This document shows, one piece after another, positions 26,014-34,867 of a stretch of 64,000 bases of DNA. Under the pieces are notes generated by a model that saw only the letters and a list, made by a program, of their open reading frames with translations, had not been told where the DNA came from and ran no database searches. The translations under genes and the position numbers were made by a program. Every line of letters starts with the position of its first letter. The stretch's first letter is position 1. The stretch comes from Pseudomonas sp. B21-028. GTDB taxonomy: Bacteria; Pseudomonadota; Gammaproteobacteria; Pseudomonadales; Pseudomonadaceae. The stretch spans positions 1,426,001 to 1,490,000 of the forward strand of contig NZ_CP087184.1 in assembly GCF_024749045.1 (NCBI RefSeq). The letters run 5' to 3'.

Positions 26014-26928
26014 ATGAGCGAGATGGATGACCTGGCGGCGTTCGCCGTGTTGATCGATGCCGGCAGCTTTACCCTGGCGGCCCAGCAATTGGGATGCAGC
26101 AAGGGCCAGTTGTCCAAGCGCATCAGCCTGCTGGAAAGCCGCTTTTCGGTGGTGTTGCTGCAGCGCACCACCCGGCGCCTGAGTCTCACGGCGGCCGGGG
26201 CGGCCTTGCTACCCCAGGCCCAAGCGTTGTTGGTTCAAGTGGAAAGGGCGCGTCAGGCCCTGGCCCGATTGAAAGACGATATTTCCGGGCCGGTGCGCAT
26301 GACGGTTCCGGTGTCGTTGGGCGAAACCTTCTTTGAGGGATTGCTGCTGGAATTTGCCCGCACGTATCCCGACGTGCAGATCGAACTGGAACTCAACAAC
26401 GGCTATCGCGACCTGACCCGGGACGGTTTCGACCTGGCGATCCGCTCCGACGCCGCCATCGATGAGCGACTGGTCGCCCGTCCGTTGCTGGCGTGGCACG
26501 AGATGACCTGCGCCAGCCCGGCCTATCTCGATCAGTATGGCGAACCACAAACGCCTCAGGCGCTGGCTGAGCATCGCTGCCTGCTCAACAGCCACTACAG
26601 CGGTCGGGAAGAGTGGCTGTACCACCAGCAACACGAACTGCTGCGGGTCCGGGTATCGGGACCGTTTGCCAGCAATCACTACAGCTTGCTGAAAAAAGCC
26701 GCCTTGGCGGGTGCCGGAATCGCCCGGCTGCCGTCCTACCTGCTGAATGAAGAATTGGTTGATGGGCGCTTGTGCTGGCTCCTACGGGATTTTCAGACCC
26801 GTCGCATGCCGATGTACCTGGTGCACCCCTATCAGGGCGGCTTGCCCAAGCGCACCCAGGTGCTGGCCGATTACCTGATTGCCTGGTTCAAGCGCAGTGG
26901 TGAGGCGCTGGACCGGCTCCAGCAATAA
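26014..26928 (+). CDS. LysR-family transcriptional regulator
   Basis: A 304-aa LTTR. N-terminal winged helix-turn-helix (DLAAFAVLIDAGSFTLAAQQLGC, KGQLSKRISLLESRF, LLQRTTRRLSLTAAG) and C-terminal substrate-binding domain beginning at GPVRMTVPVSLGETF. FDLAIRSDAAIDERLVARPL places it in the large AaeR/DsdC-like branch active on organic effectors. Start: ATG at 26014. It is divergent from the atypical SDR gene, and such pairs are usually regulator and target, with LTTR sites (T-N11-A) in the shared 104-bp region. Effector unknown. Confidence 0.9.
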   Translation: MSEMDDLAAFAVLIDAGSFTLAAQQLGCSKGQLSKRISLLESRFSVVLLQRTTRRLSLTAAGAALLPQAQALLVQVERARQALARLKDDISGPVRMTVPVSLGETFFEGLLLEFARTYPDVQIELELNNGYRDLTRDGFDLAIRSDAAIDERLVARPLLAWHEMTCASPAYLDQYGEPQTPQALAEHRCLLNSHYSGREEWLYHQQHELLRVRVSGPFASNHYSLLKKAALAGAGIARLPSYLLNEELVDGRLCWLLRDFQTRRMPMYLVHPYQGGLPKRTQVLADYLIAWFKRSGEALDRLQQ

Positions 26929-26948
26929 TGAGGCATCACGCCAGCCTT

Positions 26949-27037
26949 TGTGGGAGCGAGCCTGCTCGCGATAGCGGAGGGTCAGTCAACCATTGTGTAA
27001 AGCTGGCATTGCTATCGCGAGCGGGCTCGCTCCCACA
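26949..27037. repeat. REP doublet overlapping the 3' end of the DoxX-like gene
   Basis: Inverted pair tgtgggagcgagcctgctcg ... cgagcgggctcgctcccaca. Its right arm (27012-27037) supplies the stop codon and last seven codons of the convergent DoxX-like gene. Confidence 0.9.
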
Positions 27038-27497
27038 CGGCAATCCGGTGGTCGACGGACAGCACGCCGGGGCCGCGAGCCATCAGGTAAAGCAACACCG
27101 CTGCCCAGGTGCCGTGGGTCGGATAGGCATCGGGATAGACGAACAGCTGAATGGTCAGGGTCATGCCCAGCAGCGCCAGTGCCGAAAACCGCGTGGCAAA
27201 CCCCAGCAGAATCAGGATCGGAAAGAAGTGCTCGGCGAACGCGGCGAGGTGTGCGGCGATGTCCGGAGACAGCAGCGGGATGGCGTATTCACTCTTGAAT
27301 AACGGGATGGTTGAGTCGGCCAGGTGCGGCCATCCGAGCTGGAAGGTGCCGTCGATCAGGTCGATGGCCAAGCCTTCGACCTTGGTTTGCCCGGATTTCC
27401 AGAACACCGCCGCGATGGAAAACCGCGCAATGAATGCGATCAGGCTGTGGGGGATTTTCTCCAGCAGGGTAATGACGCGGGTGACGGGGCTGTTCAT
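27012..27497 (-). CDS. DoxX-family membrane protein of the HvfABC/bufferin-type operon
   Basis: A 161-aa inner-membrane protein with four predicted spans: SLIAFIARFSIAAVFWKSGQ, FFPILILLGFATRFSALALLG, LTIQLFVYPDAY and GTWAAVLLYLMARGPG. It is the DoxX-like partner (called HvfV or BufD in described systems) that accompanies DUF692/DUF2063 genes, with an unknown role, perhaps electron or quinone related. Its ATG overlaps the HvfC stop (ATGA, 27494-27497). The last residues (WERARSR) and the TAG stop lie entirely in a REP sequence, so the natural C-terminus has been replaced or extended by repeat insertion. Confidence 0.88.
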   Translation of the reverse strand: MNSPVTRVITLLEKIPHSLIAFIARFSIAAVFWKSGQTKVEGLAIDLIDGTFQLGWPHLADSTIPLFKSEYAIPLLSPDIAAHLAAFAEHFFPILILLGFATRFSALALLGMTLTIQLFVYPDAYPTHGTWAAVLLYLMARGPGVLSVDHRIAVWERARSR

Positions 27498-28255
27498 GGC
27501 GATACCTTGTCGTGATGCAGGCGGGTAATGGCGCCGTGACTGATCAGCAGTGCCAGGGTTTGTGCAACGTCGAACGTGGGAGCACCGGCCAGGGCCTGCC
27601 CGAGCGGTTGGCCGTTGTGCAAGTTGCGGATAAAGCTGAAGGCACCAGGGTCGAGGGCAAACACTTCAACCTCGAGTCCATTGCGCAGGACCAATGCGCA
27701 TTGCCCCTGGTTCGGGTCGATCTCGGCGAGCGTCATATCTGTCTGATGGGCGACCCAGATCGCGACGATCGCGAACGCTGAATCGAGCAGGCGCACGGAC
27801 AGATGAAAGGTGACGCACAGACCGTCCAGGGATTGTGGATCGGCCATAGCCGCGGCGATCTGCTCATGGCCCAAGGAGTGAGCGTCAGCGGCGTGATAGG
27901 CGACGGTGCGCAACCTTTCCAGCCGGGCAACATCTGCCAGGTATGGCAGGGAAAACGCCGGTTCGAAGCTTTCAATAAAGTCGGCCAGATCCGCGCCATA
28001 GCCACTCATCACCGGGCTGTGGGGCGCTGAGGTTTGCACATGAGCGGCCGCCATGGCGCGGAAGAATTCATCGCCGACCAACTGCCGGACCACCGGGTAG
28101 GCGTCCGCCAATGCGTTGATCAGCGAACCCTGGACGTTGTTGCGATACACGGCGAAACGGCTCGCCGGGTCCGCACCGTTGGCGCAGCACAAGCCATCCG
28201 GACACGGTTGCCGGATGTCGAGCAGGGCTGCGGTGAACGCGGCTTGGCTGCTCAT
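27494..28255 (-). CDS. HvfC/BufC-type DUF2063 protein, partner of the DUF692 enzyme
   Basis: A 253-aa protein of the DUF2063 ('putative DNA-binding domain') family. The N-terminal conserved domain is [39 protein letters not shown] and [51 protein letters not shown] and a C-terminal small domain follow. In characterised relatives it acts as the peptide-recognition partner of the DUF692 iron oxidase, forming a HvfB-HvfC enzyme that modifies cysteines of the HvfA precursor. It overlaps both neighbours by 4 nt (ATGA), so the operon is tightly coupled. The DNA-binding label of the family is probably misleading. Confidence 0.88.
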   Translation of the reverse strand: MSSQAAFTAALLDIRQPCPDGLCCANGADPASRFAVYRNNVQGSLINALADAYPVVRQLVGDEFFRAMAAAHVQTSAPHSPVMSGYGADLADFIESFEPAFSLPYLADVARLERLRTVAYHAADAHSLGHEQIAAAMADPQSLDGLCVTFHLSVRLLDSAFAIVAIWVAHQTDMTLAEIDPNQGQCALVLRNGLEVEVFALDPGAFSFIRNLHNGQPLGQALAGAPTFDVAQTLALLISHGAITRLHHDKVSP

Positions 28256-29139
28256 GTCGGCCTCCTCGCTGACTGCAACAGCGCGTCGGCCTGATGGGCT
28301 TCGGCCAACAGGACGCCGAAGGCGGGTACCTGGTTATCCCGCTCGATCAGGGTGGCCACCGGACCGACCCGCTCCAGCGCCTGTCGGTACAGAGTCCAGA
28401 CCGCCAGATCGATGGGCGCGCCATGATCATCGATCAGCAAACGGTCGCCCAGGTTGTCGGAGTCTTCGGCAAACCCGGCCAGATGAATCTCGCCGACGGC
28501 CTGCAGCGGCAGGGCATCGAGGTAGGCCAGTGGATCGCGTTGATGATTGATGCAGGAAACGTAGAGATTGTTGACGTCCAGCAACAGTCCGCAGCCAGTA
28601 CGGCGAATGACTTCGCTGATGAAGTCCGCCTCGTCGAGGGTCGAGCGCTGGAACGCCAGGTAGGTGGCAGGGTTTTCCAGCAGCATCGGGCGCTTGAGGG
28701 TGTCCTGCACTTGTCCGATATGGGCGCAGACGCGGTTCAAGGTCGGTGCGTCGTAAGCCAGGGGCAGCAGGTCGTTGAGGAACACCTGGCCATGGCTCGA
28801 CCAGGCCAGGTGTTCGGAAAAGGCTTGGGGCTGATAGCGGTCGATCAGTTCGGCGAGGCGCTGCAGGTGTGTCGCATCCAGCTTGCCCTCGCTACCGATG
28901 GACAGGCCGACGCCGTGCAGCGACAGCGGATACAGCTCGCGGATCAATCCTAGGAGATGGTGGAACGGACCACCGTCCACCATGTAGTTTTCGGCGTGGA
29001 CTTCAAAGAAACCGATGTCCGGCCTTGAACCGAGCACTTGCTCGAAGTGCCCGGCCTTGAGCCCCAGCCCGGCACGGGTCGGGAGCTCGACGTTGGCTGC
29101 TTGAGTGCCGGTAGAAGCAAATGCGTAAGACGTGGTCAT
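28252..29139 (-). CDS. DUF692/MNIO multinuclear non-heme iron oxidase (HvfB/BufB type)
   Basis: A 295-aa TIM-barrel enzyme of the DUF692 family, iron-dependent oxidases that convert cysteine in small precursor peptides to oxazolone-thioamide or related groups. Metal-ligand regions visible in order: [68 protein letters not shown], and [11 protein letters not shown] followed by DDHG. Start: ATG complementary to 29137-29139; an in-frame GTG at 29148 would add three residues. It lies 25 nt downstream of the small Cys-containing precursor gene and overlaps the DUF2063 gene by 4 nt. The predicted product is a copper-binding modified peptide. Confidence 0.9.
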   Translation of the reverse strand: MTTSYAFASTGTQAANVELPTRAGLGLKAGHFEQVLGSRPDIGFFEVHAENYMVDGGPFHHLLGLIRELYPLSLHGVGLSIGSEGKLDATHLQRLAELIDRYQPQAFSEHLAWSSHGQVFLNDLLPLAYDAPTLNRVCAHIGQVQDTLKRPMLLENPATYLAFQRSTLDEADFISEVIRRTGCGLLLDVNNLYVSCINHQRDPLAYLDALPLQAVGEIHLAGFAEDSDNLGDRLLIDDHGAPIDLAVWTLYRQALERVGPVATLIERDNQVPAFGVLLAEAHQADALLQSARRPT

Positions 29140-29164
29140 GGTCGACACTCAGGCGGGCGGTGGA

Positions 29165-29470
29165 TCAGGACTTGGCTTTGTAGGCTTCGAGCTGACCGAA
29201 ACCGGTGGGCGAGGTCTTGCTCATGGTGGTCATGCAAGTGCCTTTCGGGACGAGCTTCCAGGCGTTGCTTTGGTAGTCCATCTTGGCGGTACCGGCGCAG
29301 GTGGTACCGGCGCCGGCGGCGCAATTGTTTTGCCCTTTCATGGCCACGCCGAAGCATTTTTCCATATTGTCGTCAGCGGCGTGGACGGTCGATACGGCGG
29401 CGATGCTCAACGCGGAGCCGAGGGCCAGGACCAGGGCGGAGGCGGACAGGGTACGGGTGGTAGCGGACAT
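29165..29470 (-). CDS. HvfA/bufferin-type precursor peptide (DUF2282), predicted copper-binding RiPP
   Basis: A 101-aa exported small protein. The signal peptide ends STVHA (cleavage near residue 31), leaving about 70 residues with exactly four cysteines: C39 (EKCFG), C50 (QNNCA), C58 (TTCAG) and C79 (KGTCM). These contexts match the DUF2282 'buf' peptides, whose cysteines are modified by the DUF692/DUF2063 enzyme to bind copper. Start: ATG complementary to 29468-29470 with GGAG 7 nt upstream; an upstream in-frame extension lacks a signal-peptide layout. It heads the four-gene operon, as expected for the most abundant product. Copper function is inferred from the family. Confidence 0.87.
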   Translation of the reverse strand: MSATTRTLSASALVLALGSALSIAAVSTVHAADDNMEKCFGVAMKGQNNCAAGAGTTCAGTAKMDYQSNAWKLVPKGTCMTTMSKTSPTGFGQLEAYKAKS

Positions 29471-29628
29471 GATGCTTCTCCAGTTCTTCTTGGGAAATGA
29501 ACCGGCTTCAGCGCCGGTCTGCTGAACTAGAGAGGGGAGGTGGGGAAGTGTTACAGCGAGTTTCGAATTATTTTTTATCACCGTGAAATTGTGTGCTGAA
29601 AGGGATTAAAAGAGGCATCTCCATCCTT

Positions 29629-29760
29629 TGTGGCGAGGGGATTCATCCCCGCTGGGCTGCAAAGCAGCCCCAAACCAGGCAACTCGGTGAGTCAGGCAGA
29701 TTGAGGCTGCTGTGATGGGGGCTGCTTGGCAGCCCAGCGGGGATGAATCCCCTCGCCACA
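29629..29760. repeat. Dispersed 'tgtggcgagggga' palindromic element, copy 4
   Basis: About 132 bp between the precursor-peptide promoter and the livF terminator. Ends tgtggcgaggggattcatcc / ggatgaatcccctcgccaca pair perfectly over 20 bp. The shared variant (attcat) on both arms shows compensatory or copied change. Flanking ctt/aag extends the pairing. Confidence 0.88.
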
Positions 29761-29784
29761 AAGGTGTTCACTTCTAGCGGGTGC

Positions 29785-29811
29785 AAAAAAAACGGCCCGA
29801 AGGCCGTTTTT
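29785..29811 (-). terminator. Intrinsic terminator of the liv operon
   Basis: aacggcc (29791-29797) pairs with ggccgtt (29802-29808) around a cgaa loop. The A-run 29785-29792 gives eight U on the minus strand, 15 nt past the livF stop. A T-run on the other side makes it partly bidirectional. Confidence 0.88.
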
Positions 29812-29825
29812 GTTATTGCAACCGC

Positions 29826-30527
29826 TCAACCACCCAGGTACGCCTCGCGCACCTTCGGATCGGTCAGCAGCGCTTCACCGGTGCCCTGCATCACCACGCG
29901 ACCGTTCTCCAGCACATACGCCCGGTCGGCGATTTTCAGGGCCTGGTTGGCGTTCTGCTCCACCAGGAACACTGTCACGCCATCCTTGCGCAGCTGTTCG
30001 ATGATGTCGAAGATCTGCTGAATGATGATCGGTGCCAGGCCCAGGGAGGGCTCGTCGAGCAGCAGCAGCTTGGGCTTGCTCATCAGCGCGCGGCCGATGG
30101 CGAGCATTTGCTGTTCACCACCGGACATGGTGCCGCCGCGCTGAGTAAAGCGTTCTTTCAGGCGTGGGAAAAGGTGCAGGACCTTGTCCATCTGTTCCTG
30201 AAAATCGCCCTTGTCGGTGAAGAATCCGCCCATGGCGAGGTTCTCTTCCACGGTCAGCCGGGCAAACACCCGACGGCCTTCCGGCACCACCGCAATGCTC
30301 TTGCGCATGATCTCTGACGAGTCCTGGCCCACCAGTTCCTCACCCATGTAGCGGATGCTGCCGCTGTGGGCCTGGGGCGAACCGCAGAGGGTCATCAGCA
30401 GGGTGGACTTGCCAGCACCGTTGGCGCCGATCAGCGTCACGATTTCGCCCTGGCGCACGTCCACGTTGACGCTGTGCAGGGCCTGGATCTTGCCGTAGAA
30501 GGTGGAAACGTTTTCGAACTGCAGCAT
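29826..30527 (-). CDS. livF: Branched-chain amino-acid ABC transporter ATPase LivF (BraG)
   Basis: A 233-aa ABC ATPase powering high-affinity uptake of leucine, isoleucine and valine, paired with LivG. Walker A GANGAGKST, Q-loop, signature MSGGEQQMLAIGRAL, Walker B KLLLLDEPSLGLAP and the H-switch region FLVEQNA. The LivF-specific absence of the extra LivG insert and the N-terminus MLQFENVSTFYGKIQAL agree with the family. Last gene of livHMGF; its ATG is immediately adjacent to the livG stop, with no gap. Confidence 0.96.
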   Translation of the reverse strand: MLQFENVSTFYGKIQALHSVNVDVRQGEIVTLIGANGAGKSTLLMTLCGSPQAHSGSIRYMGEELVGQDSSEIMRKSIAVVPEGRRVFARLTVEENLAMGGFFTDKGDFQEQMDKVLHLFPRLKERFTQRGGTMSGGEQQMLAIGRALMSKPKLLLLDEPSLGLAPIIIQQIFDIIEQLRKDGVTVFLVEQNANQALKIADRAYVLENGRVVMQGTGEALLTDPKVREAYLGG

Positions 30528-31295
30528 TTACGCTTCCCCCAGGTAGGCTTTGATCACTTCAGGATTGTCCCGGATCTGTTCCGGCGTGCCGTTGGCCAGG
30601 GGAGTGCCCTGGTTGATCACCACGATGTGGTCGGAAATGCTCATGACCAGTTTCATGTCGTGCTCGATCAGCAGCACCGTGACGTTGTGCTCCTCACGCA
30701 GCACGCCGATCAGGGCTTTCAGGTCTTCGGTTTCCCTCGGGTTCAGGCCGGCGGCCGGTTCGTCGAGCATGAGGATCCGCGGACGGGTCATCATGCAGCG
30801 GGCGATTTCCAGGCGCCGCTGTTGACCGTAGGCCAGGGTGCCGGCGGTACGGTTGGCGAACTCCGTGAGATTGACCTTTTCCAGCCAGTACTCGGCGTAC
30901 TCCATCGCTTCGCGTTCGCTCTTGCGGAACGACGGGGTCTTGAACAGACCAGCGAAGAAGTTGGTGTTCAGGTGACGATGCTGGGCGATCAAGAGGTTCT
31001 CGATGGCCGTCATGTCCTTGAACAACCGCACGTTCTGGAAGGTGCGCACCACGCCCTTGAGGGCGATCTTGTGCCCCGGCAGGCCCTGGATCGGCTCGCC
31101 GTCCAGCAGGATGCTGCCGCCAGTTGGCTGGTAGAAGCCGGTCAGGCAGTTGAACACCGTGGTCTTGCCCGCGCCGTTCGGCCCGATCAAGGCAACCACC
31201 TGTTTCTCTTTCACGGTCAGGGCCACGCCATTGACCGCCAGCAGGCCGCCGAAGCGCATGCTTAGGTTTTCAACCTTGAGGATCTCGCGGCTCAT
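30528..31295 (-). CDS. livG: Branched-chain amino-acid ABC transporter ATPase LivG (BraF)
   Basis: A 255-aa ABC ATPase with Walker [10 protein letters not shown], the LivG-type long insert after the Q-loop ([20 protein letters not shown], then [21 protein letters not shown]), signature [15 protein letters not shown], Walker [14 protein letters not shown], switch His in LLIEHDM. Start ATG complementary to 31293-31295 overlaps the livM stop by 4 nt. Forms a heterodimer with LivF on the membrane complex LivH/LivM. Confidence 0.96.
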   Translation of the reverse strand: MSREILKVENLSMRFGGLLAVNGVALTVKEKQVVALIGPNGAGKTTVFNCLTGFYQPTGGSILLDGEPIQGLPGHKIALKGVVRTFQNVRLFKDMTAIENLLIAQHRHLNTNFFAGLFKTPSFRKSEREAMEYAEYWLEKVNLTEFANRTAGTLAYGQQRRLEIARCMMTRPRILMLDEPAAGLNPRETEDLKALIGVLREEHNVTVLLIEHDMKLVMSISDHIVVINQGTPLANGTPEQIRDNPEVIKAYLGEA

Positions 31296-32545
31296 TTGCG
31301 CAGCTCCATGTGGGGGCGTTGCATAGGCAGCAGACCTTGAGGACGCCAGATCATCATCAGCACCATCAAGGCGCCGAACATCAACATGCGGTATTCGCTG
31401 AACTCACGCATCATTTCGGGTAGCAGGATCATCACGATGGCGGCCAGGATCACACCCAGCTGCGAGCCCATCCCGCCCAGCACCACGATGGCGAGGATGA
31501 TCGCCGACTCGATGAAGGTGAAGGATTCCGGCGTCACCAGGCCCTGGCGGGCAGCGAAGAAGCTGCCGGCGAAACCGGCGAAAGCGGCACCCAGGGTGAA
31601 GGCCGACAGCTTGATCACGGTCGGGTTGAGACCCAGGGCACGGCAGGCGATTTCGTCTTCGCGCAGCGCTTCCCACGCACGGCCGATGGGCATGCGCAGC
31701 AGGCGGTTGATGACGAACAGCGCGGCCAGGGCCAGCAACAGTGCAACCAGGTAGAGGAACACCACTTTGCTCACCGGGTTGTAGGTCAGCCCGAAGAACT
31801 CGTGGAAGGTCTGCATGCCCTCGGCCGCATTGCGGTCGAAACTCAATCCGAAGAAGGTCGGCTTGGGAATGTTGCTGATGCCGTTGGGGCCGCCGGTGAG
31901 GTCGGTGAGGTTACGCAGGAACAAGCGGATGATCTCACCGAAGCCCAAGGTCACGATGGCCAGGTAGTCGCCCCGCAGGCGCAGCACCGGGAAGCCCAGC
32001 AGGAAGCCGAACGTGGCCGCCATCATCCCGGCGATCGGCAGGCAGATCCAGAAGCTCAGGCCCAAGTAGTGGGAGAGCAGCGCGTAGCTGTAGGCGCCCA
32101 CCGCGTAGAATCCCACATAACCCAGGTCAAGCAGCCCGGCCAGGCCGACCACGATGTTCAGGCCCAGGCCCAGCAACACGTAGATCAGGATCAGGGTGGC
32201 GATATCCACTGCCCCTCGGGAGCCGAAGAACGGCCAGATCAGGGCAACCACGATCAGGCCGATGATGATCCGGCGCTGGGTGCGTGGCAGGGTCAGGAAC
32301 TGGCTGACCTTGGGCGAAACCAGCGGGCCATGGCTGGAGCGCAGCACGGCGTTGACCTGTTGGCTGAACAGCACCCGCAGGAACATCAGCACCGAGCACA
32401 AGGCAATGACGCTCAGCGTCAGCGGGCCGGTACCGTGCACTTCAAGGTTGACGCCGACAATGCTCAGCTTGAGGCCGAGCACCGGAAAGGCTACGGCCCA
32501 GACCAGCAGGGCGCTGAACAGCGCCTGTTTAAGATATTTGCTCAT
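31292..32545 (-). CDS. livM: Branched-chain amino-acid ABC transporter permease LivM (BraE)
   Basis: A 417-aa inner-membrane permease. An N-terminal extension with spans (about 1-100: [21 protein letters not shown]) precedes the LivM core, which includes [53 protein letters not shown], the ATPase-contact EAA-like loop [19 protein letters not shown], and [20 protein letters not shown]. Length and N-terminal extension match Pseudomonas BraE. Overlaps its neighbours by 4 nt on both sides. Confidence 0.96.
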   Translation of the reverse strand: MSKYLKQALFSALLVWAVAFPVLGLKLSIVGVNLEVHGTGPLTLSVIALCSVLMFLRVLFSQQVNAVLRSSHGPLVSPKVSQFLTLPRTQRRIIIGLIVVALIWPFFGSRGAVDIATLILIYVLLGLGLNIVVGLAGLLDLGYVGFYAVGAYSYALLSHYLGLSFWICLPIAGMMAATFGFLLGFPVLRLRGDYLAIVTLGFGEIIRLFLRNLTDLTGGPNGISNIPKPTFFGLSFDRNAAEGMQTFHEFFGLTYNPVSKVVFLYLVALLLALAALFVINRLLRMPIGRAWEALREDEIACRALGLNPTVIKLSAFTLGAAFAGFAGSFFAARQGLVTPESFTFIESAIILAIVVLGGMGSQLGVILAAIVMILLPEMMREFSEYRMLMFGALMVLMMIWRPQGLLPMQRPHMELRK

Positions 32546-33465
32546 ACTTTCTCAACCTCCGGGCGGCCCAGGATGCCGGTCGGCCGGAACAACAGAACCA
32601 GGACCAGGAGACCGAACGCAACCACGTCCTTGTACTGGTCTCCGAAGATATCGGCGCCGAATGCTTCGGCCACCCCCAGCACCAGCCCGCCGAGCATCGC
32701 CCCCGGAATACTGCCGATGCCACCCAGTACCGCCGCGGTAAAGGCCTTCAGGCCTACCAGGAAACCGGCGTTCGGGTTGATCACGCCGTACTGCATGCTC
32801 AGCAGCACGGCAGCGACGGCCGCCAGCGCGGCACCGATGACGAAGGTCAGGGCGATGATGTTGTTGGTGTTGATGCCCAGCAGGTTGGCCATCTTGATGT
32901 CCTCGGCACAGGCGCGACAGGCGCGGCCCAGGCGGGAACGGGAGATGAACAGGGTCAGGCCGAGCATGGCGATCAGGGTCACGACGAAGACCACGATCTG
33001 CATGTAGGAAATCAGGACTTCTTCAGCACCGCCCGGGCCGAAGGAGAAACTCCCCGGGATCAGGTTGGGAATGGACTTGTCCTTGGAGTCCTGGGACAGC
33101 AATACGGTGTTTTGCAGGAACAACGACATGCCGATGGCGGAAATCAGCGGAATCAGACGGTTGCTGCCACGCAAGGGCTGGTAGGCAACACGCTCGATAC
33201 TGTAGCCATAGGCACTGGTCACGACGATCGACGCTATGAACGCGGCGGTCATCAACAGCGGCAGTGAGTGGATACCCAGCATGGCCAGCCCGGCAAGGGC
33301 AATGAACGCCACGTAGGAACCGATCATGTAGACCTCGCCATGGGCGAAGTTAATCATTCCAATGATGCCGTAAACCATTGTGTAGCCAATGGCTATCAAG
33401 GCATAGGTGCTGCCAATGGTCAGGCCATTAACCAGCTGTTGGAAAAAGTGATAGATCTCAGGCAT
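32542..33465 (-). CDS. livH: Branched-chain amino-acid ABC transporter permease LivH (BraD)
   Basis: A 307-aa permease. [49 protein letters not shown] is the LivH start, recognised by segments such as [38 protein letters not shown] is the coupling loop, and [20 protein letters not shown] the conserved late span. Eight or more predicted spans. First gene of livHMGF, separated from livK by 274 bp containing a terminator and a second hairpin, which should lower its expression relative to livK. Confidence 0.96.
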   Translation of the reverse strand: MPEIYHFFQQLVNGLTIGSTYALIAIGYTMVYGIIGMINFAHGEVYMIGSYVAFIALAGLAMLGIHSLPLLMTAAFIASIVVTSAYGYSIERVAYQPLRGSNRLIPLISAIGMSLFLQNTVLLSQDSKDKSIPNLIPGSFSFGPGGAEEVLISYMQIVVFVVTLIAMLGLTLFISRSRLGRACRACAEDIKMANLLGINTNNIIALTFVIGAALAAVAAVLLSMQYGVINPNAGFLVGLKAFTAAVLGGIGSIPGAMLGGLVLGVAEAFGADIFGDQYKDVVAFGLLVLVLLFRPTGILGRPEVEKV

Positions 33466-33641
33466 TACAGCGCTCCTAAAAACCCGATACGCATTTCACT
33501 GGTGGAGTCATGTTCCGGCCTTGTGCTGTGTTCTGTGAGCACATTTGCACAAAGCGTTTGCCAGCGAACCGCTGGTGACGGTTTTAAGATTTTCAGGTGA
33601 ACCAGCGCCCGGATCGCGGGTGCCTGGCCCATAAACCTCGT

Positions 33642-33672
33642 AAAACAAAGCCCACTGCTTGCACAGTGGGCT
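33642..33672 (-). terminator. Intrinsic terminator/attenuator between livK and livH
   Basis: agcccactg (33649-33657) pairs with cagtgggct (33664-33672), loop cttgca. Reading on the minus strand it is followed by the U-rich ttgtttta (33642-33648). Expected to end most livK transcripts, with read-through supplying livHMGF. Confidence 0.8.
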
Positions 33673-33683
33673 CGTTGACCGTG

Positions 33684-33730
33684 AGTGTCCTGTCTCACAA
33701 AAAAAGAACGTATGTGTGAGACAGGACACT
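33684..33730 (-). terminator. Long hairpin directly after livK
   Basis: agtgtcctgtctcac (33684-33698) and gtgagacaggacact (33716-33730) form a perfect 15-bp stem with a 17-nt A-rich loop, beginning 9 nt past the livK stop. It sits in tandem with the U-tailed terminator. Likely stabilises the livK 3' end against exonucleases. Confidence 0.75.
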
Positions 33731-33739
33731 AGGCCTGGC

Positions 33740-34867
33740 TTACTGAGGGGAAACTTCGGTTTTCGGTTTGCCGAAGTGCCACTGGTAGACCACGAATTTG
33801 AAGTCCTTCAGGTCGCCTTTCTCGTTGAACGACAGTTCGCCGGTCGGGGTCTTGAAGGTGCCTTTGTGGATGGCTTCGGAAACCTTGGCGGTGTCTTCGC
33901 TCTTGGCGGCCTTGATACCTTCGGCGATCAGCTCGACGGCGGAGTAGGCCGGGAACACGAACGGGCCGCTTGGATCCTTGCCGTCGGCCTTGATGGCCGC
34001 AACGATTGCCTGGTTCTCGGGATCGGCGTCGAAGGATTTCGGCAGGGTCACCAGCAGGCCTTCGGAAGCGCCCTGGGCAATTTGCGAGATGGAGTCGTTG
34101 CCGACGCCTTCAGGCCCCATGAACTTGGCGTTCAGGCCTTTTTCCTTGGATTGACGCAGGATCAGGCCCAGCTCTGGGTGGTAGCCGCCGTAGTAAACGA
34201 AGTCGACGTTGTTCTGCTTGAGCTTCTGGATGATCGAGGAGAAGTCCTTGTCACCGGCGTTCAGGCCTTCGAATACGGCGACTTTCACGCCTTTCTTCTC
34301 GAGGGTCTGCTTGACGGCGCTGGCGATGCCTTCACCGTATTGCTGTTTGTCGTGCAGGACCGCAACGACTTTCGGCTTGACGTGGTCGGCGATGTAGTTG
34401 CCGGCGGCAGGGCCTTGGGCGCTGTCCAGGCCGATGGTGCGGAAGACCAGCTTGTAGCCACGGGCGGTGATTTCCGGGCTGGTGGCTGCTGGGGTGATCA
34501 TGATCACGCCTTCGTCTTCGTAGATGTCCGAAGCCGGTTGGGTGGAGCTGGAGCACAGGTGGCCGACGACGAACTTGACGCCATCGTTGACCACTTTGTT
34601 CGCCACGGCTACGGCCTGTTTAGGGTCGCAGGCATCATCGTATTCCATGGCTTCGAGCATCTTGCCGTCGACGCCGCCCTTGGCATTGATGTCCTTGATG
34701 GCTTGTTTCGCGCCAACGAATTGCATATCGCCGTACTGGGTCACCGGACCGGTTTTCGGACCGGCGATGCCGATCTTGATGGTGTCGGCGGCGAACGAAT
34801 GGCTGGCAACCCCGGCCAGAACCATAGCGGCAAACAGTTTGGAAATCTGCTTAGTAGCCTTAGTCAT
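33740..34867 (-). CDS. livK: Branched-chain amino-acid-binding protein LivK/BraC
   Basis: A 375-aa periplasmic type I binding protein for Leu/Ile/Val (and often Ala/Thr in Pseudomonas BraC). Sec signal peptide ISKLFAAMVLAGVASHSFA (cleaved near residue 26), mature start ADTIKIGIAGPKTGPVTQYG. Further motifs: YDDACDPKQAVAVANKVVND, VVGHLCSSSTQPASDIYEDE (Cys pair typical of the family), and YYGGYHPELGLILRQSKEKG. Transcribed from its own promoter in the 337-bp region upstream. The downstream hairpins separate it from the permease genes. Confidence 0.96.
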   Translation of the reverse strand: MTKATKQISKLFAAMVLAGVASHSFAADTIKIGIAGPKTGPVTQYGDMQFVGAKQAIKDINAKGGVDGKMLEAMEYDDACDPKQAVAVANKVVNDGVKFVVGHLCSSSTQPASDIYEDEGVIMITPAATSPEITARGYKLVFRTIGLDSAQGPAAGNYIADHVKPKVVAVLHDKQQYGEGIASAVKQTLEKKGVKVAVFEGLNAGDKDFSSIIQKLKQNNVDFVYYGGYHPELGLILRQSKEKGLNAKFMGPEGVGNDSISQIAQGASEGLLVTLPKSFDADPENQAIVAAIKADGKDPSGPFVFPAYSAVELIAEGIKAAKSEDTAKVSEAIHKGTFKTPTGELSFNEKGDLKDFKFVVYQWHFGKPKTEVSPQ

